Below are positions 34,443-45,000 of a stretch of DNA of 64,000 nucleotides, in pieces. Location: the NCBI GenBank assembly GCA_944388215.1, contig CALXHT010000006.1, forward strand, positions 19,896-83,895, written 5' to 3'. Source of the DNA: an uncultured Gemmiger sp. (GTDB lineage Bacteria > Bacillota > Clostridia > Oscillospirales > Ruminococcaceae). The notes beneath the pieces were generated by a model. It was not told the DNA's origin, did no database searches, and was given only the letters and a program-made list of their open reading frames with translations. Each line of letters starts with the position of its first letter. Within the stretch, counting starts at the first letter, position 1. Made by a program: the position numbers and the translations under genes.

Positions 34443-35824
34443 GTACCGCCGACGCCCATTCCGCCAGCCGGATGGGCACGGCCCCCATGGGGCCGCTGCT
34501 CTTCTCTCTGGCGATTCCCATGATGGTCTCCATGCTGTTCCAGGCACTGTACAACGTGGTGGACAGCATCTTTGTGTCCTATATCAACGAGGCAGCCCTC
34601 TCTGCCGTATCCCTGGCCTTTCCCATTCAGAACCTGATGATCGCCTTCGCCGTGGGTACCGGTGTGGGCGTCAACGCCTACGTGTCCAAGTCCCTGGGCG
34701 AGGGCAACCGCGCCGAGGCCGACCGGGCTGCCGCCAACGGCCTGTTCCTGGCCCTGTGCACCTTTGTGGTGTTTTTCCTCTTCGGGTTGTTCGGCGTGCA
34801 GGCCTTCATGAACTCCCAGACCACCGACCCGCTGATCCGGCAGTACGGCAACGACTATCTGGCGGTGTGCTGCCTGTTCAGCCTGGGATGCATGATCCAG
34901 TGCATGGTGGAAAAGCTGCTCAGCGCCACCGGGCGCTCCAACTACGCCATGATCACCCAGCTGGTGGGGGCCCTGACCAATATTGTCATGGACCCTATCC
35001 TGATCTTCGGGCTGTTCGGTTTCCCCCGCATGGAAGCCGCCGGCGCGGCTGCGGCCACCGTGGCCGGGCAGTTCCTGGGGGCTTTCACGGGGCTGTACCT
35101 CAACCTGCGCCATAACCACGACATCCGGTTCCGCCTGCAGGATTTCCGGCCCCAGGCCCGTACCGTCCGGCGCATCTACCAGGTGGGCATCCCCTCCATT
35201 GCCATGACCTCGGTGGGCAGCGTCATGACTTTCTGCATGAACCGCATCCTCATCGCTTTCTCCAGCACCGCGGTGGCTGTGTTCGGCGTCTACTTCAAGA
35301 TGCAGAGCTTCATCGTCATGCCCCTCATCGGCCTCAACAACGGCATGGTCCCCATCATCGCCTACAACTACGGCGCCCGCAAACCCCGGCGCATTGTACA
35401 GGTCATCCGGATGGCGGTGGTTGCCGCCGTGGCCATCATGCTGCTGGGCTTCGCGGCCGCACAGCTCTGCCCCGGCGTCATGCTCAGCATCTTCAACGCC
35501 GGCCCCGACATGCTCGCCCTGGGCGAGGTGGCTCTGCGCATCATCTCCATCCACTTCGTCATCGCGGGCTTCAACATCGTCTCTTCGGCGGTGTTCCAGG
35601 CCCTGGGCCGCGGCGTCATGGCGCTGCTGGTCTCGCTGGTACGCCAGCTCTTTGTGCTGGTGCCCGCCGCCTGGCTGCTGAGCCTGAACGGCAACGTCAA
35701 CCTGATCTGGTGGGCGTTCCCCATCGCCGAGGTCGCCTCGTTCCTCATGTGCAGCTTCTTCCTCACCCGCTGCTACCGCACCGTGGTACAGCCGATGCTG
35801 GAACCCGCTGCCGCCCAATTCTGA
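34439..35824 (+). CDS. MATE family efflux transporter (second)
   Basis: 461-residue, twelve-helix MATE protein of the NorM/MepA type: MGPLLFSLAIPMMVSMLFQA, YNVVDSIFVSYINEAALSAV in the first half and YQVGIPSIAMTSVGSVMTFC in the second. The start overlaps the stop of the upstream kinase-like gene by four bases, so the two are cotranslated. Substrate unknown. Confidence 0.93.
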   Translation: MSTADAHSASRMGTAPMGPLLFSLAIPMMVSMLFQALYNVVDSIFVSYINEAALSAVSLAFPIQNLMIAFAVGTGVGVNAYVSKSLGEGNRAEADRAAANGLFLALCTFVVFFLFGLFGVQAFMNSQTTDPLIRQYGNDYLAVCCLFSLGCMIQCMVEKLLSATGRSNYAMITQLVGALTNIVMDPILIFGLFGFPRMEAAGAAAATVAGQFLGAFTGLYLNLRHNHDIRFRLQDFRPQARTVRRIYQVGIPSIAMTSVGSVMTFCMNRILIAFSSTAVAVFGVYFKMQSFIVMPLIGLNNGMVPIIAYNYGARKPRRIVQVIRMAVVAAVAIMLLGFAAAQLCPGVMLSIFNAGPDMLALGEVALRIISIHFVIAGFNIVSSAVFQALGRGVMALLVSLVRQLFVLVPAAWLLSLNGNVNLIWWAFPIAEVASFLMCSFFLTRCYRTVVQPMLEPAAAQF

Positions 35825-35843
35825 CCGGAAGGAGCGCACATCT

Positions 35844-36524
35844 ATGCTGCGTTACGTCAAAAACGGCATGCTGGTGCTCAGCATCGCCTTCATCGCCCTG
35901 GGTCTGCTGCTGCTCATCATGCCCGAGACCAGTCTTCTGTGGCTCTGCTACGCCTTCGGCGCCGTGGTGCTCATCACCGGCATCGTCTGTCTGGTACAGT
36001 ACGCCCGGCTGCGGGGCAGCGGTTTCGCCGCCCCCTTCTTCCTGGTAGCCGGGGTCATCACCGCCGCGCTGGGCCTTTTCACGCTGGCACAGCCCCAGGT
36101 GGTGGCCAGCTTCCTGCCGGTGGTGTTCGGGCTGTTCATCCTCATCGACGGCTGCAGCCGTATCGGCACCGCTGTGGAACTGGCACGCCGCCAGGCCGAC
36201 CGCTGGTGGCTGGTGCTGCTGTTCAGCGTACTGTCCATCGCGCTGGGCATTCTGCTGCTGGTGAACCCCTTCGGGGCGGCGGTCAGCGTCGTGATGCTCT
36301 GCGGTGTGCTGCTCATCATCGAGGGGGCCGTCAACCTGGCCTGCGTGGTCTACACCGCCATGGAACTGCGCACGCTGGACCGGATGGCCGATGCCGCCCA
36401 GACGGCGGCCCTGGACGCCCTGGGCCAGATGCTGGACGAGGAGGAGGCCGAAGCCCTCAACCGGGATCACGAGGGCATCGTCTACAATGCCGAGAGCACC
36501 GACGTGTCCGACGATTCCCAGTGA
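35844..36524 (+). CDS. HdeD/DUF308 family membrane protein
   Basis: 226 residues with six predicted helices arranged as three hairpins (GMLVLSIAFIALGLLLLIMP, FFLVAGVITAALGLFTLAQ, WWLVLLFSVLSIALGILLLV), each with the A-LG--L pattern of the HdeD family, followed by an acidic cytoplasmic tail (QMLDEEEAEALN). E. coli HdeD takes part in acid stress; the role here is unknown. It follows the MATE gene by 19 bp with site GGAAGGAGC. Confidence 0.85.
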   Translation: MLRYVKNGMLVLSIAFIALGLLLLIMPETSLLWLCYAFGAVVLITGIVCLVQYARLRGSGFAAPFFLVAGVITAALGLFTLAQPQVVASFLPVVFGLFILIDGCSRIGTAVELARRQADRWWLVLLFSVLSIALGILLLVNPFGAAVSVVMLCGVLLIIEGAVNLACVVYTAMELRTLDRMADAAQTAALDALGQMLDEEEAEALNRDHEGIVYNAESTDVSDDSQ

Positions 36525-36558
36525 CCGCAACCATTTTTATAAGGAGTTTTTGCAATCC

Positions 36559-37962
36559 ATGTATGACCTGATTATCGTTGGCGCCGGCCCGGCCGGCATC
36601 TTCACCGCCCTGGAACTGCTGCGCAAGAGCGACAAGCCCCACAAGATCCTTCTGGTGGAAAAGGGCAAACCGGTGGAGAAGCGCCACTGCCCCAAGGACA
36701 AGACCGGCGTCTGCGTCAACTGCAAGCCCACCTGCGCCATCACCACGGGATTTTCCGGGGCGGGTGCCTTCTCGGACGGCAAGCTGTCCCTGTCCTACCA
36801 GGTGGGCGGCGAGCTGCCCGACCTGATCGGCGAGGATTTTGCCCAGGAGCTCATCGACTACACCGACAAGATCTATCTGGAATTCGGTGCCGACCCCAAG
36901 GTGGAGGGCATCTATGAGGGCCAGGAGATCAAGGCCATCCGCAAGCGGGCCATCCAGGCTGGGCTGCAGCTGGTGGACTGTCCCATCCGGCACCTGGGTA
37001 CCGAGAAGGCCCAGCAGCTCTACCTGAACATCCAGAACCACCTGCAGGCCGCCGGTGTGGAGATGCTCTTTGAGACGGAGTGCGAGAACATCATCCTGGA
37101 CGGCTCGGTGTGCAAGGGCGTGATCCTGCGGGAGAAGACCGGCCCCCGGGAAGTGCTGGGCAAGCAGGTGGTCATTGCCACCGGCCGCCGGGGCGCCGAC
37201 TGGCTGGAAAAGCTCTGCGCCGAGCATGGCATCGCCCACAAGCCCGGCACGGTGGACATCGGCGTGCGGGTGGAGTGCCGCAACGAGGTCATGGAAACCA
37301 TCAACAAGGTGCTCTACGAGGGCAAGCTCATCGGCTACCCGGCGCCCTGGCGCAACAAGGTGCGCACCTTCTGCCAGAACCCCGGCGGCTTTGTGGCCCA
37401 GGAGAATTACGACAACGACCTGGCGGTGGTCAACGGCCACAGCTTCAAGGAGAAAAAGAGCAACAACACCAACCTGGCCATCCTGGTCAGCCACAACTTC
37501 ACCGAGCCCTTCAACCAGCCCATCGCCTACGCCCAGAAGGTGGGCGAACTGACCAACATGCTGGGTGCCGGGCACATTCTGGTGCAGCGGTACGGCGATA
37601 TCCTGGACGGCAAGCGCACCTGGGCCAAAGAACTGGCCCGGGCCAACGTCCGCCCCACCCTGAAGGACGCCGTGGCAGGCGATATCACCGCCGCCATGCC
37701 CTACCGGGCCATGGTGAACATCATCGAGTTCATCAAGATGGTGGACCATGTGGTGCCGGGCTTTGCCAGCCCCGAGACGCTGCTCTACAGCCCCGAACTG
37801 AAGTTCTACTCCAACAAGGTGAAGATGGACACCGACCTGGAGACCAACATCCAGGGTCTGCACTGCCTGGGGGATTCCTCCGGCTGGACCCGCGGCCTGA
37901 TGATGGCTTCCGTCATGGGCGTGCTCATGGGCCGCAAACTCATGGAAAAGCACGGATTCTGA
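36559..37962 (+). CDS. FAD-dependent dehydrogenase (NAD(P)/FAD oxidoreductase)
   Basis: 467-residue flavoprotein. The FAD-binding GxGxxG motif lies at the N-terminus (DLIIVGAGPAGIFTALELL). Four Cys follow in a row (HCPKDKTGVCVNCKPTC) before the FSGAGAFSDGKLSLS motif, and VVIATGRRGADWL lies mid-protein. The C-terminal GDSSGWTRGLMMASVMG closes the FAD fold. This is the broad family annotated as uncharacterised FAD-dependent dehydrogenases in Clostridia; the substrate is not known. It is the last gene of the run before a strong terminator. Confidence 0.85.
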   Translation: MYDLIIVGAGPAGIFTALELLRKSDKPHKILLVEKGKPVEKRHCPKDKTGVCVNCKPTCAITTGFSGAGAFSDGKLSLSYQVGGELPDLIGEDFAQELIDYTDKIYLEFGADPKVEGIYEGQEIKAIRKRAIQAGLQLVDCPIRHLGTEKAQQLYLNIQNHLQAAGVEMLFETECENIILDGSVCKGVILREKTGPREVLGKQVVIATGRRGADWLEKLCAEHGIAHKPGTVDIGVRVECRNEVMETINKVLYEGKLIGYPAPWRNKVRTFCQNPGGFVAQENYDNDLAVVNGHSFKEKKSNNTNLAILVSHNFTEPFNQPIAYAQKVGELTNMLGAGHILVQRYGDILDGKRTWAKELARANVRPTLKDAVAGDITAAMPYRAMVNIIEFIKMVDHVVPGFASPETLLYSPELKFYSNKVKMDTDLETNIQGLHCLGDSSGWTRGLMMASVMGVLMGRKLMEKHGF

Positions 37963-37978
37963 TTTTTGCACGAAAAAC

Positions 37979-38019
37979 AGCGGACACCCGCCGGGCGGGT
38001 GTCCGCTTTGTTGTTGTTT
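37979..38019 (+). terminator. Terminator between the two oxidoreductase genes
   Basis: AGCGGACACCCGCC (37979-37992) pairs with GGCGGGTGTCCGCT (37994-38007), followed by TTGTTGTTGTTTT. The convergent fusion gene ends just beyond. Confidence 0.85.
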
Positions 38020-38037
38020 TGGAGAGAAAATCCGGCT

Positions 38038-40608
38038 TCAGCAGGTGGCGCCGCCGGTGACTTTCTTCTGCAGCACGGCGTCCTTGTCCACGGGCGCGGT
38101 CAGCAGCTTGTTCTGGACGTAGTCAAAGCCCAGACGGTCGATGGTGTCGGCGAAGCGCTCGCCGGTGATTCCCTCGTCCCGGAAGAAGAGGATGGCGCGC
38201 TCCACGATGTCCAGCACTTCCTCCTCCGAGGTGAAGATCTTGTCCATGGGATGGCCGTGGGCGATCCGCTTGCCCCACCGGCCGCCGAGATAGATCTTGT
38301 AGCCGTCGGTGAACTCCTCGGTGACGCCGAAGGGGCACTTGCCCTTGCAGCGGCCGCAGTGGTTGCAGGCGGCGGGATCGATGTGGATCATGCCGTTCTC
38401 CAGCTTGGCCACATGGATGGGACAGTTGGCCTCCACCTGGCAGACCTTGCAGCCGCGGCACTTGGCGGGGTCGATCATCGGCACCCGCTGGCCCACAATG
38501 CCCAGGTCGTTCAGGTCGGGCTTGACGCAGTTGTTGGGGCAGCCGCCCACCGCGATCTTGAACTTGTGGGGCAGCGTGACGTTGTGGTAGCCCAGGTAGA
38601 ACCGCTCGTGGAGCTTCTCGCTCAGGCCGAAGGAATCCAGCAGGCCGTACTGGCAGGTGGTACCTTTGCAGGAGACGATGGGCCGCACCAGCGAGCCGGT
38701 GCCGCCGGTCTGCAGGCCGGCATCCGCCAGGAAGGCACGCAGCTCATCCAGCTTGTCGTAGGGCACGCACTGGATCTCCAGCGTCAGACGAGTGGTCATG
38801 GTGACCTCGCCGGAGCCGTAGCGCTCGGCGGCCTCGGCGATGACCCGCTGCTCCTCCGCCGTGATCTTGCCGTTGCGGGTGATGACGCGGATGTTGAACC
38901 GGTCGGGATAGCGCTTGTCCTGCAGGCAGCCCAGCCCCTTGACCCGCTTGATCTCCTCCGGCGGGATGGTACCCTTGAACTTCACCTTCACCTGGTTGAA
39001 GGTCATGCCGCCCTCCAGCACCCGGGTGTTGGTGTAGCCGAAGGCCTTGAGGCGGTTCTGCAGGAAGTAGCCCCGCTTGCCCCGGGCACAGACCAGCAGC
39101 AGCTTGGCGTCCTTGTCCAGCCCTTCGATGGGGCCGGTGACGGTGGAGAGATTGACCCACTTGGCGCCGGGAATGGACGCCTGGGGCAGCACGTCGATGA
39201 CCTGGTAGTCGTCGGCCGCGCCGGCGGCGTACTCCGCCGGGGTGAAGGTCTCGAAAATACCGGCCAGTTTGTTTTCCAGAATGTAGCAGGCCTGCACAAA
39301 GGGATGGATGGCCGTGGAGAAGGGCGGCGCGTAGGCGTAGTCCAGCGTGTCGAAGTTCTCCAGGGTGGCGCCCATGGCGATGCCGGTGACGGCAATATCC
39401 ACCATCTTGTCCACCGCGCCGGCGCCCAGCACCTGGATGCCCAGCAGCTTGTGGGTGGCCTTGTCGGCGATGAGCTTGGTGATGAACATGTCGGCGCCGG
39501 GATAGTAGTGGGCCTTGTCGTCGGTGACGCAGACCACGCTCACCGGGTCATAGCCGGCATCCTTGGCCTGGGCCTCGGTGAGGCCGGTGCGGCCGGCGTT
39601 GAGGTTGTCCAGCAGCTTGACCACGCCGGTGCCCAGGCAGCCGCCGTAGAGGGCTTCCTCCCCCGACAGGTTGCGGGCCAGGCAGCGGCCGGTGATGTTG
39701 GCGGTGGAGCCCATGGCCGACCACTGGGGTTTGCCGGTGAGGGCGTTGTGCACCATGGCGCAGTCGCCCACGGCGTAGACATCGGGCAGGTTGGTGGCCT
39801 GCTGGTTGTCCACCAGGATGGTGCCCTTGAACATCTCCAGGCCGCTGTCCTTCAGGAAGGCCGTGGCCGGACGGATGCCGATGGCCAGCACCACCACATC
39901 GGCGGGCAGGTTGCCGGCCTCGGTGGCAACGCTCTCCGCCTTGCCGGTGCCGTTGACCCCCTGGAAGGCCGTGCCGGTGAGCACCCGCACCCCCTTGGCC
40001 TGGAGCTGCCGCTTGGCGTAGCCGGCCATCTCGGGGTCAAAGATGTTGGGCATGAGCTGGGCAGCCATATCCACCACCGTCACCGACAGACCCTGGGCCA
40101 TCAGGTTCTCGGCCACTTCCAGGCCGATGAAGCCGCCGCCCACCACCACGGCACGGCGGGCCTGGTTCTGCTTGACCCAGTCCCGCACGGCAATGGCATC
40201 GTCGGGGGTGCGCATCCGGAAGACGCCCGGCAGCGCGGTGCCCGGCACATCGGGCACGAAGGGCTCGGCGCCCACCGCCAGGATCAGCTTGTCGTAGCTC
40301 TCGGTCTGCTCGGCGCCGGTGGCCACATCCCGCAGCGTCACGGTCTTGCCTGCGGCGTCCAGGGCAGTGGCTTCCTGCCCGGTGTGGACCTCCACCCGGG
40401 TGAGCCCCGCATACTTCTGGGGCGTGTTGACGATCAGGTCCTCCCTGGTGGGAATGCTGCCGCCCACATAGTAGGGCAGGCCGCAGCCCGCGTAGGAGAT
40501 GTCCGCGCCCTTGCTGTAGAGCACCACCTGGGCGTCGGGCTGCTCCCTCTTGAGCTTGGCCGCCGCCTTGGTGCCGGCGGCTACGCCGCCGATGACGATG
40601 ATTTTCAT
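38038..40608 (-). CDS. FAD disulfide reductase - rhodanese - sulfite reductase-like ferredoxin fusion
   Basis: 856-residue cytosolic fusion. Residues 1-445 are a CoA-disulfide-reductase/NADH-oxidase-type flavoprotein (IIVIGGVAAGTKAAAK, single redox Cys42 in ISYAGCGLPYY, second GGGFIGLEVAE). Roughly 455-545 is a rhodanese domain with LLVCARGKRGYF. From about 575 comes a nitrite/sulfite-reductase-type half with Cys647, 652, 690 and 694 (CKGTTC and GGCPNNC) and two [4Fe-4S] motifs (Cys717-729 and Cys748-758). All three modules act on sulfur species, so persulfide or polysulfide reduction is a reasonable guess. Start MKIIVIGG; the -10 hexamer lies 77 bp upstream. Confidence 0.88.
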   Translation of the reverse strand: MKIIVIGGVAAGTKAAAKLKREQPDAQVVLYSKGADISYAGCGLPYYVGGSIPTREDLIVNTPQKYAGLTRVEVHTGQEATALDAAGKTVTLRDVATGAEQTESYDKLILAVGAEPFVPDVPGTALPGVFRMRTPDDAIAVRDWVKQNQARRAVVVGGGFIGLEVAENLMAQGLSVTVVDMAAQLMPNIFDPEMAGYAKRQLQAKGVRVLTGTAFQGVNGTGKAESVATEAGNLPADVVVLAIGIRPATAFLKDSGLEMFKGTILVDNQQATNLPDVYAVGDCAMVHNALTGKPQWSAMGSTANITGRCLARNLSGEEALYGGCLGTGVVKLLDNLNAGRTGLTEAQAKDAGYDPVSVVCVTDDKAHYYPGADMFITKLIADKATHKLLGIQVLGAGAVDKMVDIAVTGIAMGATLENFDTLDYAYAPPFSTAIHPFVQACYILENKLAGIFETFTPAEYAAGAADDYQVIDVLPQASIPGAKWVNLSTVTGPIEGLDKDAKLLLVCARGKRGYFLQNRLKAFGYTNTRVLEGGMTFNQVKVKFKGTIPPEEIKRVKGLGCLQDKRYPDRFNIRVITRNGKITAEEQRVIAEAAERYGSGEVTMTTRLTLEIQCVPYDKLDELRAFLADAGLQTGGTGSLVRPIVSCKGTTCQYGLLDSFGLSEKLHERFYLGYHNVTLPHKFKIAVGGCPNNCVKPDLNDLGIVGQRVPMIDPAKCRGCKVCQVEANCPIHVAKLENGMIHIDPAACNHCGRCKGKCPFGVTEEFTDGYKIYLGGRWGKRIAHGHPMDKIFTSEEEVLDIVERAILFFRDEGITGERFADTIDRLGFDYVQNKLLTAPVDKDAVLQKKVTGGATC

Positions 40609-40684
40609 TGCCAATACCTCCGTTTCCGGGAAGCAGGTCCTTTTCCTTGCGACCCGCTTCCTTTGTTTTTGCGTCTCTGTTTCC

Positions 40685-40713
40685 ATTATACGGGCATTCC
40701 CGGCCGTTCACAA
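40685..40713 (-). promoter_or_regulatory. Promoter of the flavoprotein fusion gene
   Basis: Minus-strand TTGTGA (40708-40713), 17-bp spacer, TATAAT (40685-40690). Confidence 0.8.
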
Positions 40714-40750
40714 GGGATTTTGCGGCTCCGTCTCCCCAAAATTTTGCCGC

Positions 40751-40779
40751 TTGCCGAGGCCCGTTTTCCGTGGTATGAT
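40751..40779 (+). promoter_or_regulatory. Promoter of the Gfo/Idh gene
   Basis: TTGCCG (40751-40756), 17-bp spacer, TATGAT (40774-40779). It is divergent from the fusion gene promoter. Confidence 0.72.
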
Positions 40780-40840
40780 GGAGACAAATGCGGGTCTTTC
40801 CGGCCCGGAACTGTTGGAATACATCAAGGAGGTGCGACCC

Positions 40841-41845
40841 ATGAAACTGGGTATTTTGGGTGCGGGTGCCATCGCCCGCGTGATGTCTGATACCGTACGG
40901 AAGATGCAGGCTTCCGGACGCAAGGAAGTGGAACTGTACGCCGTGGCCGCCCGGGATCTCGACCGGGCCCAGGCCTTCGCCGACAAGGAGGGCGTGGCCC
41001 GCGCCTACGGTAGCTATGAGGCCCTGCTGGAGGATCCGGCGGTGGATTTTGTCTACATTGCCACGCCCCACTCCCACCATTACCGTCACCTCAAGCTCTG
41101 CATCGACCACGGCAAGGCCGTACTGTGCGAGAAGCCCTTCACCGTCACCGCCCGCCAGGCGGAGGATGTCTTCCGCTACGCCCGGGAGAAGGGGGTGCTG
41201 GTCACCGAGGCCATCTGGACCCGCTACCAGCCCATGCGCCGGATGATCACCGCGGCGCTGAACAGCGGCGTCATCGGCACCCCCAAGCTGATCACCGCCA
41301 ACCTGGGCTATCCCATGCTGCACAAGCCCCGCATCGTGGATCCGGCGCTGGCCGGCGGCGCGCTGCTGGACGTGGGCATCTACGCGCTGAACTTTGCTGA
41401 CATGTTCTTCGGCGCCCCCGACAGCGTCCAGGGCTTCTGCACCAAGTATGAGACCGGCGTGGACCTGAACGACAGCGTCACCCTGACCTGGGCAGACGGC
41501 CGGGCCGCCCATCTGACCTCGTCCGCCAACTCGGTCACCGACCGCCAGGGCGCCATCTACGGCGACAAGGGCTTTTTGCTGGTGACCAACATCAACAACC
41601 CCCAGCAGTTCCGCATTGTGGACGGCGACTACAAGGTCATCCAGTCGGTGGACTGCCCGCCCCAGCTCACAGGTTACGAGTACGAAGTGCTGGAGATGGC
41701 AGACAGCCTGAACAAGGGTCTGCTGGAGTGCCCCTCCATGCCCCACCGCGACACGCTGCGCCTGATGCAGATCATGGACGAACTGCGCGCCCAGATGGGT
41801 ATCCGCTACCCCTGCGAGGGTGTGGACGACGACACCACCCTCTGA
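40841..41845 (+). CDS. Gfo/Idh/MocA family NAD(P)-dependent oxidoreductase
   Basis: 334 residues. Rossmann start KLGILGAGAIARVM, then IATPHSHHYRHLKLCIDHGK and the catalytic CEKPFTV (EKP Lys). The C-terminal domain has GGALLDVGIYALNFADMFFG. Members oxidise or reduce sugars, inositols or dihydrodiols; the substrate cannot be deduced and no sugar transport gene lies nearby. Strong AAGGAGGTG ribosome site; an apparent upstream extension overlaps the promoter. Confidence 0.88.
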   Translation: MKLGILGAGAIARVMSDTVRKMQASGRKEVELYAVAARDLDRAQAFADKEGVARAYGSYEALLEDPAVDFVYIATPHSHHYRHLKLCIDHGKAVLCEKPFTVTARQAEDVFRYAREKGVLVTEAIWTRYQPMRRMITAALNSGVIGTPKLITANLGYPMLHKPRIVDPALAGGALLDVGIYALNFADMFFGAPDSVQGFCTKYETGVDLNDSVTLTWADGRAAHLTSSANSVTDRQGAIYGDKGFLLVTNINNPQQFRIVDGDYKVIQSVDCPPQLTGYEYEVLEMADSLNKGLLECPSMPHRDTLRLMQIMDELRAQMGIRYPCEGVDDDTTL

Positions 41846-41865
41846 TACAAAACAAAAGAACGATG

Positions 41866-41892
41866 CCGGGTGCAGACTGCGCCCGGTTTTTT
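41866..41892 (+). terminator. Terminator of the Gfo/Idh gene
   Basis: CCGGGTGC (41866-41873) pairs with GCGCCCGG (41879-41886, one G-U pair), followed by six T. Confidence 0.85.
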
Positions 41893-41965
41893 CGTTGTTT
41901 TGGCCAATCTGTTTGCTGTAATTTTTGTACTTTGCACAAAGAGCAGCGGAAAGTTTCCTTTTTAC

Positions 41966-41994
41966 GTGACATTTCCTTTGCAGCATGGTAGGAT
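41966..41994 (+). promoter_or_regulatory. Possible promoter of the surface protein gene
   Basis: GTGACA (41966-41971), 17-bp spacer, TAGGAT (41989-41994), with TG one base upstream of the -10. The palindrome CTTTGCACAAAG lies at 41930-41941. Otherwise I see nothing in the 41893-42079 gap. Confidence 0.45.
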
Positions 41995-42079
41995 TGTATT
42001 ATGAATTTCTTGATTCAGACGGACATACCCTGTCCGTTTCCCTGTGAAAAGACCTTGTCCGTAAGGAGGAATTTTCCTG

Positions 42080-45000
42080 ATGAAAAAACTGTTGTCCCTG
42101 TTGCTGGCAGCCGGTATGCTGGCGAGTGCCTACGCCCCCGCCGTGTACGCGGTGGACCTTCCCGATCCGCCGGCCACCCAAGACATTGCCACGTCGGAGA
42201 ACGCCCGGCCGTCCGGCAGCACCGCTACGGCGTCGGTCGAGCTGCAGTCGCCGGCCTATCTGGCCGCCACGGGGGAAGAGGAAGCATCCACCGACTCCAA
42301 CGCCGGCTCCGACGCCTCCATCCTGTCCCGCCTGTCCTTCCGGGTCACGGCGGAGGGCGGCACCGACTTTACCAGCGCCGACCCCTTTGACACCTTGCCC
42401 ATTATCGTCGGCAAGGAATACACCTTCTACCCGCTGCTGGACGGCAAGCCCTTGTCTGAGAGCGGCTACACCCTGAAAGCGGCGGAAATCTACACATCTT
42501 CCCTGGACAAATCCTATCTGAAGGTCCTGCGCTGCAACGAGGCGGAGGGCAGCCTTGTGCTGACCGCCACGGCCGCCAGCTCCGGGGAGACCTATCTGGG
42601 TGATCTGCACCTGACCCTGCTGGGCCAGGGCCTGCCCCAGCAGGATCCCTTTTTCACGTGCATCGGCCAGACCCAGGCACAGACCGGCCGCCTGGAGTTC
42701 CTGTCCGGCGGCGCGCCCGTTTCCACGCTGACCGCCAGCACCGGCAACCAGACCTTTACGCTGTCCCTTTCCGGCATGGAGCTGGACCCTGACACCATGG
42801 AGATCACCTATTCCTCCTCGGTGCCGGATTCCGTCACCATCACGCCGGACGCGGCATCCTTCGGCACCGTTACGCTGACGGTAGACCGCCCTGTCACTTC
42901 GGGCAATACCTTCTCCGCCACCGTCAAGGACAAAGCCACCGGGAATATCCTGAACACCGCTTCGGTCAGTCTGGAATGGCAGGAGGACATTTCCGCCGAT
43001 ACCATCGGGGCGTACACCATCTGCTTCGGCATAAAGGAAGACAACCTGTACAAGCCTTACTATTCCAGCGACTACAGCCAGGTTCCCGGCACGGACGGTG
43101 GCCCCTTCCTCTACTCCGACAGCATGAGTGTATTCTTTTATTCCATGCTTGACGATATCACGCGGGTGTACTCCAACCTGCCCGGCGAAGGGTCCAACGC
43201 CACCATCTCGGTGGAATCGCTGAGCGACAAGCTCACCATCGGTGCTGTCACCCAGCCCACCGGAAGCGACCCCTTCACCTTCCAGTACACCCTGGACCTG
43301 AGTGAATGCTGCACCGCCCAGATGAAGACCACCGTCACTGTGGACGGCACTTCCTACAGCGCTCTTTTCACCTTCCATGTCAACGAGTCCTCCGCCACGG
43401 ATACCGTCACCGTCAGTTCCTCCGAAGAACTGACCGCCGCGCTGAACGGCACCAGCCTGTTGCCCGGCGGCACCGTTCTGCTGGAGCCCGGCGTCTATGA
43501 GGGCGACTTTGTGGCGGCCATCCCGGTCATGATCACCGGCTCCCAGTACAACGGCACCAGGGATCTCTACGACGAAAACGGCGCCATCCTGGAAGATGCA
43601 ACCGCCCCCGTCATTCAGGGCAGCATCACCGCCACCTCCAAAGATGTGGAGCTGTACGGGCTGCGCTTCCAGGCCACTGACACCTCCAGCACCGTGGCGG
43701 TGACCGATGCCAACGTGGTGAGCGGCTGCACCTTCTCCGGGTATGACACTGCACTGGTGCTGTCCAAGACAGTACTGGCTTCTTCCAATATCCGGATCCG
43801 GAAGAATGCCTTTGTCGGAAATACCGTGGCCCTGTCCTTTGCCGGCCGCGAATGGATGAGCATGATCCAGGAAAACAGCTTCCTGAACAACGGCACCGCC
43901 ATGCGGATGGAAAGTCCCAGCTACATCGACGGCACCTACTCCAATATCTACGCAGCCATGGTAAACAGCGGCAAATGGAATGGCAACTTCTTCCGCGGAA
44001 GCGCCGATCAGAAAGTTCTGGAAGATCTGCGCGGCAACGACGGCACCACCCTGCTGCTGAACTACAACTACTTTGCATACGGCGATCTGACGGGGGCGCA
44101 GGACGCCCTGTTCGCCGGCAGCACGTGCGACCACAGCGTCTTTTACACCACCCCGGCCCTGACCTCGGTGAGCACCGAAGTCTCGCTGACCGACCTGGCC
44201 AGCCAGGGCGGCCTGGACCTGGTGGCCCAGCAGCAGGATACCGCCACCGCCGATACCGCCCTGAATGTCAGTAGCGATCTGTTTGACAAGCTGCAGGCGG
44301 ATGCCGATGCCAACAGCCTGACCCTCAACGTCTGGACGACCGACGAAAAGCTGGCCGCCGTCTGGGATTTCCCCCAGAATGAACTGACGGCCGACGCCAC
44401 CGCCCAGGATGTGAACCTTGGCGTGCGGGACACCCTGGACGCCGACGAGCAGGCCGTGGTGGATGCCAACCTGCCCGCCGACACGGACTGCCAGCCCATC
44501 CACTTCATGCATGACGGCGCCCTGCCCGGCACCGCCACCGTGGAGGTGCCCCTCACCGAGACCGGCCTGGACACCGACAATCTGGCCCTGTATTACATCA
44601 ATGAGGAGACGGGTGCCCTGGAGCCCACCGATGCCCAGGTGACCGTCACCGACGGCATGCTCTCCTTTGACATTGAGCACTGTTCCAGCTACATCGTGGT
44701 CCCCGGCCAGAAGGAGCTGACCGTCACCTGGCCCTCCGACGCCACCTTTACCTATGACGGCAGCGAGAAGTCCTTCCTGCCCACGCTGAACGGCGTGGCC
44801 GACGGCGACAAGGTGGAGCCGGTCTATTCCGAGGACAGTGTGACCGCCGCCACCAAGGCCGGCAACTACACCGTCACGCTGACCGGCGTGAACAACAACG
44901 GGTATGTTCTGGCCGACGATGCACAGACCACCGCCAGCTGGACCATTGAGAAGGCTGTCGCCACCGACGATATGAAGAAGGCCAGCGGCAGCATGGAGAT

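Noticed and set aside
41999..44680. 893-codon minus-strand open frame
   Set aside because: Antisense to the surface protein gene, with repetitive Gly/Gln-rich translation and no ribosome site, signal or motif.
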